Source: Woeseiaceae bacterium
GTDB taxonomy: Bacteria; Pseudomonadota; Gammaproteobacteria; Steroidobacterales; Woeseiaceae
DNA: 64,000 nt
Assembly (NCBI GenBank): GCA_021773035.1
Contig: JAJFKU010000056.1
Coordinates: forward strand, 186,001-250,000
Reading direction: 5' to 3'
Numbering within the stretch: position 1 is the first letter of the stretch; each line of letters begins with the position of its first letter. The notes beneath the pieces were generated by a model. The model was not told the DNA's origin and did no database searches. It saw nothing but the letters and a program-made list of their open reading frames with translations. Made by a program: the position numbers and the translations under genes. Shown here piece after piece: positions 52,707 through 61,934 of this stretch.

Positions 52707-53549
52707 ATGACAGTCTCCAGCCTCGCGATGAAGATCGACAAAATTAACGGCGATTCCGCAAATGCCGTCGATGATCAGGTCGCCGTTGAGGAACCTTTGG
52801 AGATTCGGCTGGGTTATTCGTCGCCGGCCGGCCGCACGACGGCGAGCATATCTATTACCATGCGGACGCCCGGCGACGACGCCGAGCTGGCCAGCGGCTT
52901 TCTGTATTCCGAATCGATGATTCAAAATGCCGGCGACATACAAGCGGTCGAGCACTGCGGCCCTGCCGCACCCGACTCTGGTAATCACAACATTATCCGC
53001 GTGGATCTCGCAGCGCACGTAAGCATTGACCTCGGTCGGCTACAGCGGCATTTCTACACGACCTCAAGCTGCGGCGTCTGCGGCAAGTCGTCGCTGGAGG
53101 CATTGCAGGTTACCGGTGTCAGGCCGCTGGACAACGACACCGCGTCTTTCAGTCGTGAGATATTGACGGCGCTGCCGGACGCGCTGCGTGAGCGCCAGGC
53201 CACCTTCAAGCAAACCGGCGGCCTGCACGCCGCGGCAGCCTTCGATTCACAAGGTGAAATCCTGCTGGTGCGTGAAGATGTCGGACGCCACAATGCCGTC
53301 GACAAAGTCATCGGCGCACTGTTGGCTCAGGGCCGGCTGCCCGCGAACGATCTCGGCCTGATGGTTTCGGGCCGGACAAGTTTTGAACTTATGCAAAAGA
53401 CACTCGTCGCCGGGATTCCGCTACTGGCGGCAGTAAGCGCGCCGTCCAGTCTTGCAGTAAGACTGGCAAGAGAATTCAATGTTACTTTGGTAGGGTTTCT
53501 ACGTGGTGATACTTTCAATGTTTACTCAGCCGGGGAGCGCATCCGCTGA
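52707..53549 (+). CDS. fdhD: formate dehydrogenase sulfurtransferase FdhD
   Basis: Delivers sulfur to the molybdenum cofactor of formate dehydrogenase. 280 residues. The catalytic pair of Cys is in SCGVCGKSSLE (about 117-127), and KQTGGLHAAA, REDVGRHNAVDKVIG and SGRTSFELMQK are conserved family blocks. It heads the operon: its stop and the next start share a base (TGATG). In Cupriavidus-type fds operons the homologue is called fdsC; placement first here differs from the usual order. Confidence 0.95.
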   Translation: MTVSSLAMKIDKINGDSANAVDDQVAVEEPLEIRLGYSSPAGRTTASISITMRTPGDDAELASGFLYSESMIQNAGDIQAVEHCGPAAPDSGNHNIIRVDLAAHVSIDLGRLQRHFYTTSSCGVCGKSSLEALQVTGVRPLDNDTASFSREILTALPDALRERQATFKQTGGLHAAAAFDSQGEILLVREDVGRHNAVDKVIGALLAQGRLPANDLGLMVSGRTSFELMQKTLVAGIPLLAAVSAPSSLAVRLAREFNVTLVGFLRGDTFNVYSAGERIR

Positions 53550-54013
53550 TGGCCAGAATCGATAAAGAAACGACCAGCGACATCGTCGCGCAATACGGCG
53601 GCAAAGCGGAAATGCTGGTGCAGATACTGCAGTCCATTGTAATGCGTTACGGCTGGATACCTGAGGACACCATTCGCCAGCTGGCCGAAGAACTGAATCT
53701 GTCGCGTGCGGATGTGCACGGTGTTGTCGAGTACTACCACGACTTCAGAACCCATGAGCCGGGCAAACACATTGTCAAAATCTGCCAGGCCGAAGCCTGC
53801 CAGGCCATGGGCAGCCGGGAACTGACGAACCATGCCGAAAAGATCCTGGCGATGAGTCTTCACGATACTGAAAACGACATCACGCTTGAACCCGTTTATT
53901 GCCTGGGCAACTGCGCCTGCTCACCAGCGGTTATGGTGAACGGCAAAACCTACGGCCGGGTTGACGAGAAACGTTTTAACGACCTGCTGGACGGCATGCG
54001 GGGGAACGACTGA
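53549..54013 (+). CDS. fdsG: NAD-dependent formate dehydrogenase gamma subunit (NuoE-like)
   Basis: 154 residues resembling the 24-kDa subunit of complex I. The 2Fe-2S ligands are CQAEAC (two Cys, about 77-82) and CLGNC (about 117-121), spaced as in FdsG/NuoE. It passes electrons to the FMN/NADH-handling beta subunit. The gene is translationally coupled on both sides (TGATG junctions). Confidence 0.93.
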   Translation: MARIDKETTSDIVAQYGGKAEMLVQILQSIVMRYGWIPEDTIRQLAEELNLSRADVHGVVEYYHDFRTHEPGKHIVKICQAEACQAMGSRELTNHAEKILAMSLHDTENDITLEPVYCLGNCACSPAVMVNGKTYGRVDEKRFNDLLDGMRGND

Positions 54014-55566
54014 TGGCCCGCACGAAAATTTTTGTGCCACGAGAAACGGCCGCAGTATCGGTGGGTGCCGACGACGTCGCGTTAGCGATCGCGAGAACCG
54101 CGAAGCAAACCGGTACTGACATTGAATTGATTCGCAACGGCTCATGGGGTGCGTCCTGGCTGGAGCCGCTGCTTGAAGTCGAGGTTGACGGCGCGCGCAT
54201 TGCCTACGGCAATGTCACTGCCGATGACGTTGCCGGCCTGTTCAACGCCGGCCTGATTAGCGGTGGCGAACACGAACGACGCCTCGGTCCGGTTAGTGAA
54301 ATCCCCTGGCTCATCAACCAGGATCGCTGGACATTCTGGCGCTGCGGTCTTGTCGACCCGCTATCTGTCGACGACTTTGAGCGCCATCAGGGCTTTAAGG
54401 CGCTGAGCAAAGCGTTTGCCGACGGCCGCGATGCCGTGCTTGATGCCGTCAACGACTCCGGGTTACGCGGGCGCGGCGGCGCGGGTTTCCCGACCGGCAT
54501 CAAATGGCGCACCGTTGCCAATACCTCCGCCGGCCAGAAATACATCGCCTGCAACGCCGACGAGGGCGACAGCGGCACGTTCTCCGACCGCCTGCTGATG
54601 GAAGGCGATCCGATGGGCCTGATCGAAAGCATGGCTATTGCCGGTTTCGCCGTTGGTGCAAGCATCGGCTATATCTATCTGCGCTCGGAATATCCGTTGA
54701 CCCATTCGATACTGTCGCGGGCCATTGCGAGCGCGCGTGACGCCGGCTGGCTCGGCAGCAACATCAAAGACTCAGGCTTCGATTTCGATATCGAACTGCA
54801 CCTCGGCGCGGGCTCCTACGTTTGCGGTGAGGAAACCGCAATGCTCGAAAGCCTCGAAGGCAAAAAGGGCATCGTGCGCTACAAGCCGCCGCTGCCGGCC
54901 CACGAAGGATTGTTCGGCAAACCTACTGTGGTCAACAACGTCGTCACGCTGGCATCGGTCGCCAATATCATCAATCTGGGCGGTGAGCGTTACGCCGGCA
55001 TGGGTGTCAACCGTTCCAAGGGAACGCTCGCCTTTCAACTCGCCGGCAATATCAAACGCGGCGGCCTGGTCGAAAAGGCGTTCGGCGTAACGCTCAGAGA
55101 GCTCATCGAGGACTGGGGCGGCGGCACTGCCAGCGGCCGGCCCGTCAAGGCGGTGCAGGTCGGCGGTCCACTCGGCGCGTATATACCGGCGGAGCAGCTC
55201 GATACACCGATGGACTACGAAGCGTTCGTGAACATCGGCGCGATGATCGGTCACGGCGGCATCGTCATTTTCGACGACACGGCAGACATGGCGCAACTGG
55301 CGCGTTTCGCCATGGAGTTCTGTGCCATTGAGTCCTGTGGCAAATGCACACCGTGTCGAATTGGCTCGACGCGAGGCGTCGAGGTCATCGACAAGATGAT
55401 TTCCGGGCGTGAACGCGAGAAGAATTACGACCTGCTGCTGGAGTTATGCGACACGATGGAGGGCGCCTCCTTATGTGCAATGGGCGGAATGACCCCCTAT
55501 CCGGTTAGAAGTGTTCTAAAATACTTTGCAGAAGACTTTGCATCTTCGAAAGAGGCGAACGCATGA
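54013..55566 (+). CDS. fdsB: NAD-dependent formate dehydrogenase beta subunit (NuoF-like)
   Basis: 517 residues. An N-terminal thioredoxin-like part (about 1-115) is fused to a NuoF domain: FMN-binding GRGGAGFPTGIKW, NADH-binding NADEGDSGTFSDRLL, GAGSYVCGEETAMLESLEG, and 4Fe-4S ligands ESCGKCTPCRIG with the fourth Cys in ASLCAMGG. It reduces NAD with electrons from the alpha subunit. It overlaps fdsA by four bases. Confidence 0.95.
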   Translation: MARTKIFVPRETAAVSVGADDVALAIARTAKQTGTDIELIRNGSWGASWLEPLLEVEVDGARIAYGNVTADDVAGLFNAGLISGGEHERRLGPVSEIPWLINQDRWTFWRCGLVDPLSVDDFERHQGFKALSKAFADGRDAVLDAVNDSGLRGRGGAGFPTGIKWRTVANTSAGQKYIACNADEGDSGTFSDRLLMEGDPMGLIESMAIAGFAVGASIGYIYLRSEYPLTHSILSRAIASARDAGWLGSNIKDSGFDFDIELHLGAGSYVCGEETAMLESLEGKKGIVRYKPPLPAHEGLFGKPTVVNNVVTLASVANIINLGGERYAGMGVNRSKGTLAFQLAGNIKRGGLVEKAFGVTLRELIEDWGGGTASGRPVKAVQVGGPLGAYIPAEQLDTPMDYEAFVNIGAMIGHGGIVIFDDTADMAQLARFAMEFCAIESCGKCTPCRIGSTRGVEVIDKMISGREREKNYDLLLELCDTMEGASLCAMGGMTPYPVRSVLKYFAEDFASSKEANA

Positions 55567-58397
55567 ATAAGGTCCGGCAGACAGACTTGGGCACACCGGC
55601 CAGCACGTCCGGCGAGTGCGTAAATGTCGTCATCGACGGCATGCCCGCGACGGTCAACGCGGGCAGCAGCATATTGCGCGCCGCGCGCGAGTCCGGCGTC
55701 GATATTCCAAAACTCTGTGCCACCGACAGTCTTAAGCCGTTCGGTTCCTGCCGTATGTGCCTGGTCGAAGTCGAGGGCCGCAAGGGCTATCCGGCCTCCT
55801 GCACGACCCCGGTTGAAGACGGTATGGAAATTCGCACGCAGACCAGCGAACTTGCCAGGCTTCGCCGCAACGTCATGGAACTCTATATTTCCGACCATCC
55901 GCTCGATTGCCTGACCTGTTCGGCAAACGGTGACTGCGAACTGCAGGATATGGCGGGCGCGGTCGGCTTGCGCGAAGTGCGCTACGGCTTCGACGGCGAA
56001 AACCACCTGCAGGCACCGGTCGATGCCAGCAACCCGTACTTCCAGTTCGATGCCAGCAAGTGCATCGTCTGCTCGCGCTGCGTGCGCGCCTGCGACGAAG
56101 TCCAGGGCACCTTCGCGCTAACGATTCAGGGCCGGGGTTTTGCCTCCAAAGTTTCGGCCGGCATCGACGAAGGCTTTCTTGATTCCGAGTGTGTATCCTG
56201 CGGCGCCTGCGTACAGGCCTGCCCGACAGCGACGCTGATGGAAAAGAGCATTGTCGATCACGGCCTGCCCGATCGCAGCGTCGTAACGACCTGTGCGTAC
56301 TGCGGCGTCGGCTGCTCGTTCCAGGCTGAAATGAAAGGCGATCAGGTCGTACGCATGACACCGTATAAGGACGGCCAAGCCAATCACGGCCACAGCTGCG
56401 TCAAGGGCCGTTTCGCCTGGGGATATGCGTCGCACAAGGACCGCGTCATGAATCCTATGGTTCGGGAAACTACCGATGAACCGTGGCGCGAAGTAAGTTG
56501 GGATGAAGCGATTCAGCACACCGCGAAACGCTTTAAGGAAATTCAGGAAAAATACGGCCGCAAATCGATCGGCGGCATCACGTCGTCGCGCTGTACTAAC
56601 GAAGAGGTGTATGTCGTACAAAAATTCGTTCGCGCAGGCATGGGTAACAACAACGTCGATACCTGCGCGCGCGTCTGCCACTCGCCGACGGGCTACGGTC
56701 TCAAAACTACGCTGGGCACATCGGCCGGAACACAGCCATTCGACAGCGTTATGGACACCGACGTGATGGTTGTTATCGGTGCGAACCCGACGGTCGCTCA
56801 TCCGGTGTTCGCGTCGCAAATGAAACGCCGCCTGCGCGAGGGCGCAAAGCTTGTCGTTATCGACCCGCGCGAAATCGGCCTGGTGCGGTCCGCGCATATT
56901 GCGGCCGAACACCACATCGCGTTATCGCCTGGCACCAATGTACCCGTGGTAAACGCACTCGCGCACGTTATTGTCAGCGAGGGACTCGTCGACGACGAAT
57001 ATGTGCGCGAACGCTGCGATGTCGATTCCTTCGAGTCCTGGAAGGCGATGATCCTGAAGCCGGAAAACTCGCCGGAGGAAGTCGCAAAGGTCGCCGGCGT
57101 CGATGCCGAAACCCTGCGCGCTGCGGCACGCCTGTACGGCACGGCGAAAAACGCCTCGATCTACTACGGACTGGGTGTCACCGAACACAGCCAGGGCTCG
57201 ACGATGGTCATGGGCATGGCCAATCTCGCGATGGCCACCGGCAACATCGGTCGCTCCGGCGTCGGCGTTAATCCGCTACGCGGCCAGAACAATGTGCAGG
57301 GCTCCTGCGACATGGGCTCTTTTCCTCACGAATTGCCGGGCTACCGGCATATTTCGGGCGACGAAGTCCGCCAACAGTTCGAGCGTCACTGGGGCGTGGA
57401 GATCGACCCGGAGCCAGGTTTTCGCATCCCCAATATGTTCGACGCGGCCTGCGCCGGCGAATTCAAGGGCATGTATATCCAGGGCGAGGATCTCGCGCAA
57501 TCCGATCCCGACACGCATCACGTGGAAGCCGCCCTCGGCAATATGGAGTGCATTGTCGTGCAGGACCTGTTCCTGAACGAGACGGCAAAGTTCGCGCACG
57601 TTTTTCTGCCCGGTACGTCTTTTCTCGAAAAGGACGGCACCTTTACCAACGCGGAACGCCGCATCAATCGTGTGCGCCCGGTAATGCCCGCACAACAGGG
57701 CAAGGATGAGTGGCAAATCACGCAGGAGCTGGCACAGGCGATGGGTTACAACATGAACTACCCAACGTCAGCATCGATCATGGACGAGATCGCCGAACTC
57801 ACGCCAAGCTTCCAGAACGTCAGCTTCAAAATGCTCGACGACATCGGCAGCGTACAGTGGCCGTGCAACGAAACGGCACCTGCCGGCACACCGGTCATGC
57901 ACATCGACCAGTTCGTTCGCGGCAAGGGCCTGTTCGTCGAGACCGACTACGAGCCGACGCTGGAAAAGACCAACCGCAAGTTCCCGCTGTTGCTGACCAC
58001 CGGCAGAATACTCTCGCAGTACAACGTTGGCGCGCAGACACGCCGCACCGAAAATAACATCTGGCACGCCGAAGACATACTGGAAGTACACCCACACGAT
58101 GCAGAAACGCGCGGTGTGCGTGATGGCGAGCTGGTCTCGCTGGCCAGCCGCAAAGGCGACATTACGCTGCGGGCAAAGATTACGACGCGGGTGAAGCCCG
58201 GCGTTGTCTACACGACCTTCCACAATCCCGAAACCGGCGCGAACGTCGTGACAACGGAATACAGCGACTGGGCAACGAACTGCCCGGAATACAAAGTCAC
58301 GGCGGTGCAGATCGCACCGGCCTCGCACCGCTCAAACTGGCAGGAAGGGTTTGCCGAACGTGCAAAAAACCAGGGTCGTATATCGGAAGCGACTTAG
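55563..58397 (+). CDS. fdsA: molybdenum/tungsten formate dehydrogenase alpha subunit
   Basis: 944 residues. An N-terminal 2Fe-2S ferredoxin-like domain (CRMC, about 62-65), a His-Cys segment (HPLDCLTCSANGDC), two 4Fe-4S repeats (CIVCSRCVRAC and CVSCGACVQAC), the catalytic-domain cluster CAYCGVGC and the Mo-ligand Cys in NVDTCARVCHSP. It is Cys-type, not selenocysteine-type: no in-frame UGA is needed. It oxidises formate to CO2, and the reverse is known for relatives. No fdsD-like small gene follows; the next gene is on the opposite strand. Confidence 0.96.
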   Translation: MNKVRQTDLGTPASTSGECVNVVIDGMPATVNAGSSILRAARESGVDIPKLCATDSLKPFGSCRMCLVEVEGRKGYPASCTTPVEDGMEIRTQTSELARLRRNVMELYISDHPLDCLTCSANGDCELQDMAGAVGLREVRYGFDGENHLQAPVDASNPYFQFDASKCIVCSRCVRACDEVQGTFALTIQGRGFASKVSAGIDEGFLDSECVSCGACVQACPTATLMEKSIVDHGLPDRSVVTTCAYCGVGCSFQAEMKGDQVVRMTPYKDGQANHGHSCVKGRFAWGYASHKDRVMNPMVRETTDEPWREVSWDEAIQHTAKRFKEIQEKYGRKSIGGITSSRCTNEEVYVVQKFVRAGMGNNNVDTCARVCHSPTGYGLKTTLGTSAGTQPFDSVMDTDVMVVIGANPTVAHPVFASQMKRRLREGAKLVVIDPREIGLVRSAHIAAEHHIALSPGTNVPVVNALAHVIVSEGLVDDEYVRERCDVDSFESWKAMILKPENSPEEVAKVAGVDAETLRAAARLYGTAKNASIYYGLGVTEHSQGSTMVMGMANLAMATGNIGRSGVGVNPLRGQNNVQGSCDMGSFPHELPGYRHISGDEVRQQFERHWGVEIDPEPGFRIPNMFDAACAGEFKGMYIQGEDLAQSDPDTHHVEAALGNMECIVVQDLFLNETAKFAHVFLPGTSFLEKDGTFTNAERRINRVRPVMPAQQGKDEWQITQELAQAMGYNMNYPTSASIMDEIAELTPSFQNVSFKMLDDIGSVQWPCNETAPAGTPVMHIDQFVRGKGLFVETDYEPTLEKTNRKFPLLLTTGRILSQYNVGAQTRRTENNIWHAEDILEVHPHDAETRGVRDGELVSLASRKGDITLRAKITTRVKPGVVYTTFHNPETGANVVTTEYSDWATNCPEYKVTAVQIAPASHRSNWQEGFAERAKNQGRISEAT

Positions 58398-58405
58398 AGT
58401 ACGCG

Positions 58406-58828
58406 TTAAGCGACCTTGTCTTCTTCGTTTTCTTCACCGTCGAACAGCCACGCCTCGATCGGTTTCTTCAGATACTTCGGAAACAGCACGAAAGCGAGTC
58501 CGAGTCCCATCGCGCCCCATGGCGACCAGAGCTGCACGATAAAGACCGGCCACATGAAGGCCTGTATCGTGTTCTTGAAGGAATCCACGATGAAGTTCAC
58601 GACAAACGCGATAATCTGACCGTCGAGCAACAGGCCTATCTCTTTGACATCCTCAACGATCGAGCCAGCTTCCAGCGCAATAAAGGTGAAGGCGAAACCA
58701 CAGGCATAAAGCCCACCGCCGCGAACATCCCAGACCTTTCGAAACCAGCGCCGGAACCAGCCATGGGATCTGGCGGGAAGCGCACGCGCCTCCTCACCAA
58801 CCCGCTCCGATAGAGATCGCTTTTTCAG
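58406..58828 (-). CDS. small membrane protein with no ordinary start codon
   Basis: The frame reads as a convincing protein of up to 140 residues: KKRSLSERVGEEARAL, FRRWFRKVWDVRGGGLYACGF, membrane-helix segments around ALEAGSIVEDV and IIAFVVNFIV, then SPWGAMGLGLAFVLFPKYL and an acidic tail. The only ATG/GTG/TTG in it is a TTG at 58630, which would cut off half the protein. The best candidate start is CTG at 58828, overlapping the SYLF gene stop (CTGA). No family is named. Confidence 0.65.
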   Translation of the reverse strand: MKKRSLSERVGEEARALPARSHGWFRRWFRKVWDVRGGGLYACGFAFTFIALEAGSIVEDVKEIGLLLDGQIIAFVVNFIVDSFKNTIQAFMWPVFIVQLWSPWGAMGLGLAFVLFPKYLKKPIEAWLFDGEENEEDKVA

Positions 58829-59382
58829 GACTTGTCGAGCTTGCTGAATTTGGAACCTTCCAGAGTCAGGTTGTACATCAGGCCTTTGGAACCGTAGATG
58901 AAACCGACCACCGGGTCTTTGATGTTGTTGCTGTCGATGGTCTTGCCCGCCCCGAGATCGATGAGCGCTACAGAACCGTCAACACCCACCTTCCAACCAT
59001 TGGAATCACGAAATTTCTGCAGCGACTCCCGGGTCATGAACGCGATGACAATCGACTTCGCCTGGGCGCCCAGCTGCAGGCCAATGGACCCCGCTGTAGT
59101 GCGATAGTAATCCACGGTCTGTCCGCCAACGCGCAGCACGCCTTCACCGGTCTCGGCGCCGAGACCCATGCCGATTTTGATTACGCGCGGAAACACCAGA
59201 TAACCCGCCGCCTGATTCAGAAAAACTTCTGCGCCGTTGACGTCATCCCGAAACACCTCCAGCGCCTTGTTCGACTCGCGGTCGATCTTGTCTGCAGATG
59301 CGGCGAGCACCGAACTCGTTATCAGGAGTGCAGCCAGGGCACTTGCAGAGCGGATAATTTTGCCGAATTTCTTCATCGTCAT
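58825..59382 (-). CDS. SYLF/YSC84-domain exported protein
   Basis: 185 residues with a signal peptide (about 3-29, ending LAA). The body fits the SYLF domain: AAGYLVFPRVIKIGMGLGAETGEG, GSIGLQLGAQAKSIVIAFM, DGSVALIDLGAG and GFIYGSKGLMYNLTLEGSKF, in pieces. In eukaryotes SYLF binds lipids; bacterial versions are periplasmic and of unknown role. A second ATG two codons later is possible. It appears to be cotranscribed with the small membrane gene downstream. Confidence 0.88.
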   Translation of the reverse strand: MTMKKFGKIIRSASALAALLITSSVLAASADKIDRESNKALEVFRDDVNGAEVFLNQAAGYLVFPRVIKIGMGLGAETGEGVLRVGGQTVDYYRTTAGSIGLQLGAQAKSIVIAFMTRESLQKFRDSNGWKVGVDGSVALIDLGAGKTIDSNNIKDPVVGFIYGSKGLMYNLTLEGSKFSKLDKS

Positions 59383-59483
59383 TTTCCTGTGAGCTGACGG
59401 CGCAGCCAGACGGCAGGCCGTGAGTTAAAGGCAATGATAGCCCAAAACACCGGGCGCAGATTAGAACCCGGCGCCTGAACGCT

Positions 59484-59513
59484 CACTGAACCCGTTATAT
59501 ATCGGGTTCAGTG
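59484..59513. terminator. 11-bp hairpin with stop codon in its loop
   Basis: CACTGAACCCG and its exact complement flank an eight-base TTATATAT loop holding the sorB stop codon. There is no T-run after it on either strand, so it may protect the 3' end rather than terminate. Confidence 0.5.
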
Positions 59514-59839
59514 GTCTTCGGCATCAGGCCCGGCGGTATCGGTGCGCGGCGCCTGTTTGGCTGCGGTGGATAGCTCGCTGCAAGGTAATCGAGAATCTGC
59601 GACTCGACTTCGGGCTGGAACTGCCACAGGTTCTGCGTTTCCTGCATCCAGCGGATGATATCGAGCCAGGTACTGCGATCGGCGCGCTGGCTGGTGACCA
59701 GCGCATGCGAATGGCAACCGCCGCAGTGCGCCCTGACCTGCTCCCAGCCCGGGTTCTTGAGCAAACCCGTAGCAGGATCTGTTTCTGCGGCAAACACGGC
59801 GGCCGGCAGTAACAGCAGCAGGGCTGGAAACCTGCTCAA
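59495..59839 (-). CDS. sorB: small cytochrome c subunit of sulfite dehydrogenase (SorB-like)
   Basis: 114 residues with signal peptide (about 1-18, ending VFA). A single heme c motif CGGCH (in AHCGGCHSHAL, about 39-43) and a later Met in WLDIIRWMQETQ as possible axial ligand. It takes electrons from the molybdenum subunit SorA encoded upstream. The TTG start overlaps the sorA stop by four bases (TTGA), so it is translationally coupled. Confidence 0.85.
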   Translation of the reverse strand: MSRFPALLLLLPAAVFAAETDPATGLLKNPGWEQVRAHCGGCHSHALVTSQRADRSTWLDIIRWMQETQNLWQFQPEVESQILDYLAASYPPQPNRRRAPIPPGLMPKTTEPDI

Positions 59840-61152
59840 GCCGTAACCAAAACCGCGATGCGGTGACAGGAATTATTCAGATAGCCGCGAGGGTTCCAGC
59901 CCGGCAACACCATGGGTTGCGAGCGACCCTCATCGTCAACCGCACGGGCCCAGACCTCGTAGTAGCCGGGTTCGGGAAACCGGGTGCTCGTTGTCCAGTG
60001 CTGCCAGGCAAGCCAGTTTACCGCCTTTTTGAGCTTTGCCTTTTGCCAGCTGGCGCCAAAGTCTATCGACGTAAACACTGTCTTGACGGCGGCATCGCCG
60101 GCCCAGGCGTGGCCGCGCACACTCATGCGCTCGGTTACGCGGGTTTCGATACCCGATTTCGGATAGCTGATCAGCGACTTGACCGGCATCGACTCAATGA
60201 TGCACATGTCCTCGTCGGCAACAGACGCGCCCGGAGCAACGGGTTTACATGGCACCCGGTAAGACTGCCCCGTCATCTTCGCGCCGTCATGGACGCGATC
60301 ACGAATCAGGATGCGCGTCAGCCACTTACCGCTAACGGATGCCGGCCAGCCTGCACACAGCATACGTACCGGGTAACCGTGCAGTTCGGGCAGCGGCTCA
60401 CCATTCATCGCCCAGACGATCATCGACTCTTTTTGCAGCGCTTTGTGCAACGGTACGCCGCGCGATATCGGCCGCTTGGTCGGATCACCGGACAAATGGG
60501 CGTCCGCTGCCTCGTATGCGACGTACACTGCGTTCTCCGCGATACCGCAATCTTCCAGAACATCTCGCAGTCTCACGCCGGTCCATTCAGGACAACCGAT
60601 CGCGCCGGTCGTCCACTGATTGCCCTTCGCAGGCGGATAGAACTCGGAACGACCGTTGCCGCCGCATTCGATCTGTAACTGCAGCGTCTGATGCCTGAAG
60701 CGTCGCTGGATTTCGCCGAGCGTTAACACCTGTGGCCGTTCGCAGGCCTCACCTTCGACGTGAACCTGCCATTCGAGTGGGTTGATGTCCCAGGTAGATG
60801 GCGGCACGCCGTTGTTACGCACGAATAATCGCGATGCCGGTGTTACTGCATCGTCGAGCAGATGCGCCGGAGTCTCGGCATTGATCGGCCGATCGTTGAG
60901 GACGGTCAATCCGGACTTGCCGGGAATCGAAAACGGCTCTTCGCTTTGTGCCAGTGCCGCCGGTATTAAGCCGCCGGGCATATACCTGGCGAACGGGATA
61001 CTTGCTCCAAGCACGGCTGCCATTGCCGCCAATCCTGAGCCCTTGACAAAACCGCGACGCGAAACCGGGTCGATTTTACGGCCCCACAGCAGCTCGTCGG
61101 CGGTGTCCGGTTTTTTGGCATAGAGCCGGTGCAGGCCTTGTTTTTTCGTCAT
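59836..61152 (-). CDS. sorA: molybdenum sulfite dehydrogenase catalytic subunit (SorA/SoxC-like)
   Basis: 438 residues. A Tat signal (SRRGFVKGSGLAAMAAVLG, about 31-49) targets it to the periplasm. The sulfite-oxidase-fold Mo domain shows the cofactor Cys in QIECGGNGRSEF and GAIGCPEWTGVRLRDVL, then PVRMLCAGWPASVSGKWL, followed by the dimerisation domain (VRGHAWAGDAAVKTVFTSIDFGASW in parts). It oxidises sulfite to sulfate. Its ATG overlaps the hutG stop by four bases, an unusual link. Confidence 0.92.
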   Translation of the reverse strand: MTKKQGLHRLYAKKPDTADELLWGRKIDPVSRRGFVKGSGLAAMAAVLGASIPFARYMPGGLIPAALAQSEEPFSIPGKSGLTVLNDRPINAETPAHLLDDAVTPASRLFVRNNGVPPSTWDINPLEWQVHVEGEACERPQVLTLGEIQRRFRHQTLQLQIECGGNGRSEFYPPAKGNQWTTGAIGCPEWTGVRLRDVLEDCGIAENAVYVAYEAADAHLSGDPTKRPISRGVPLHKALQKESMIVWAMNGEPLPELHGYPVRMLCAGWPASVSGKWLTRILIRDRVHDGAKMTGQSYRVPCKPVAPGASVADEDMCIIESMPVKSLISYPKSGIETRVTERMSVRGHAWAGDAAVKTVFTSIDFGASWQKAKLKKAVNWLAWQHWTTSTRFPEPGYYEVWARAVDDEGRSQPMVLPGWNPRGYLNNSCHRIAVLVTA

Positions 61153-61934
61153 TCGTTCGTGACGCTCAGGTAGGTAGTCAGCATTTTCCTGAGGGTATCA
61201 CGAAGACGATCTGCCTTCGCCCGGTCATAGGACGCTGTCGCTTCGTCCATGTACGCGCGCTGTGCGATCTCCAGCTGCAGCGCATGAATGTCCGTACCCG
61301 GCTCACCATAGCAGCGTGTGATGTAACCGCCCTTGAAGCGACCGTTGACAACGCTGCTGTAGCCGCTTGCCGCTGCTACCACAGCGACGGCTTCTTCAGC
61401 ATCGGCCGCACAACTTGTCGCATTGTTGGACCCGAGATTGAGCACCGGGAGCTCGCCGTCGAACAGGCGCGGCACAGCACTGGGTATCGAATGGGCATCC
61501 CAGAGCAGGGCATGGCCGTGCCTGGCGCGCAGTGCCGCCAGCGTCTCGCGAATGCGATCGTGATAGGGACGCCAATAGGTTTCTATACGCGTGGACTTCT
61601 CGCGGCTGTCGACGCCATCCGAACGATAAATCGGCGCTCCGTCGAAAGTCTCTTCAGGACAAATGCCGGTCGCGAGTTGCCCCGGATACAGGCTGCCATC
61701 GTCGGCCGGCCGGTTCAGGTCAACGACATAGCGCGAGTAGTTCGCCACAAGGACGTTCGCACCAAGATCGGCAGCAAAGTCATACAGATCGGCAACATGC
61801 CAGTCGGTATCCGGTATCGCCCGCCCGCGCCCGGTCATGCGCTGCAGGATATCGTCCGGAATCTCCCGGCCATCGTGCGGTACGCTGATCAGCAGCGGTG
61901 AGTCGCCGCTCAAGAACCGGTAGACGTCATTCAT
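61149..61934 (-). CDS. hutG: N-formylglutamate deformylase
   Basis: About 261 residues from [10 protein letters not shown]. It hydrolyses N-formylglutamate to glutamate and formate in the five-step histidine pathway. LISVPHDGREIPDDI, DTDWHVADLYDFAADLG, YSRYVVDLNRP and LWDAHSIPS are the characteristic blocks with His/Asp/Glu metal ligands. Formate produced here could feed the fds formate dehydrogenase. It overlaps hutH (ATGA) and sorA (ATGA). Confidence 0.93.
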   Translation of the reverse strand: MNDVYRFLSGDSPLLISVPHDGREIPDDILQRMTGRGRAIPDTDWHVADLYDFAADLGANVLVANYSRYVVDLNRPADDGSLYPGQLATGICPEETFDGAPIYRSDGVDSREKSTRIETYWRPYHDRIRETLAALRARHGHALLWDAHSIPSAVPRLFDGELPVLNLGSNNATSCAADAEEAVAVVAAASGYSSVVNGRFKGGYITRCYGEPGTDIHALQLEIAQRAYMDEATASYDRAKADRLRDTLRKMLTTYLSVTNE

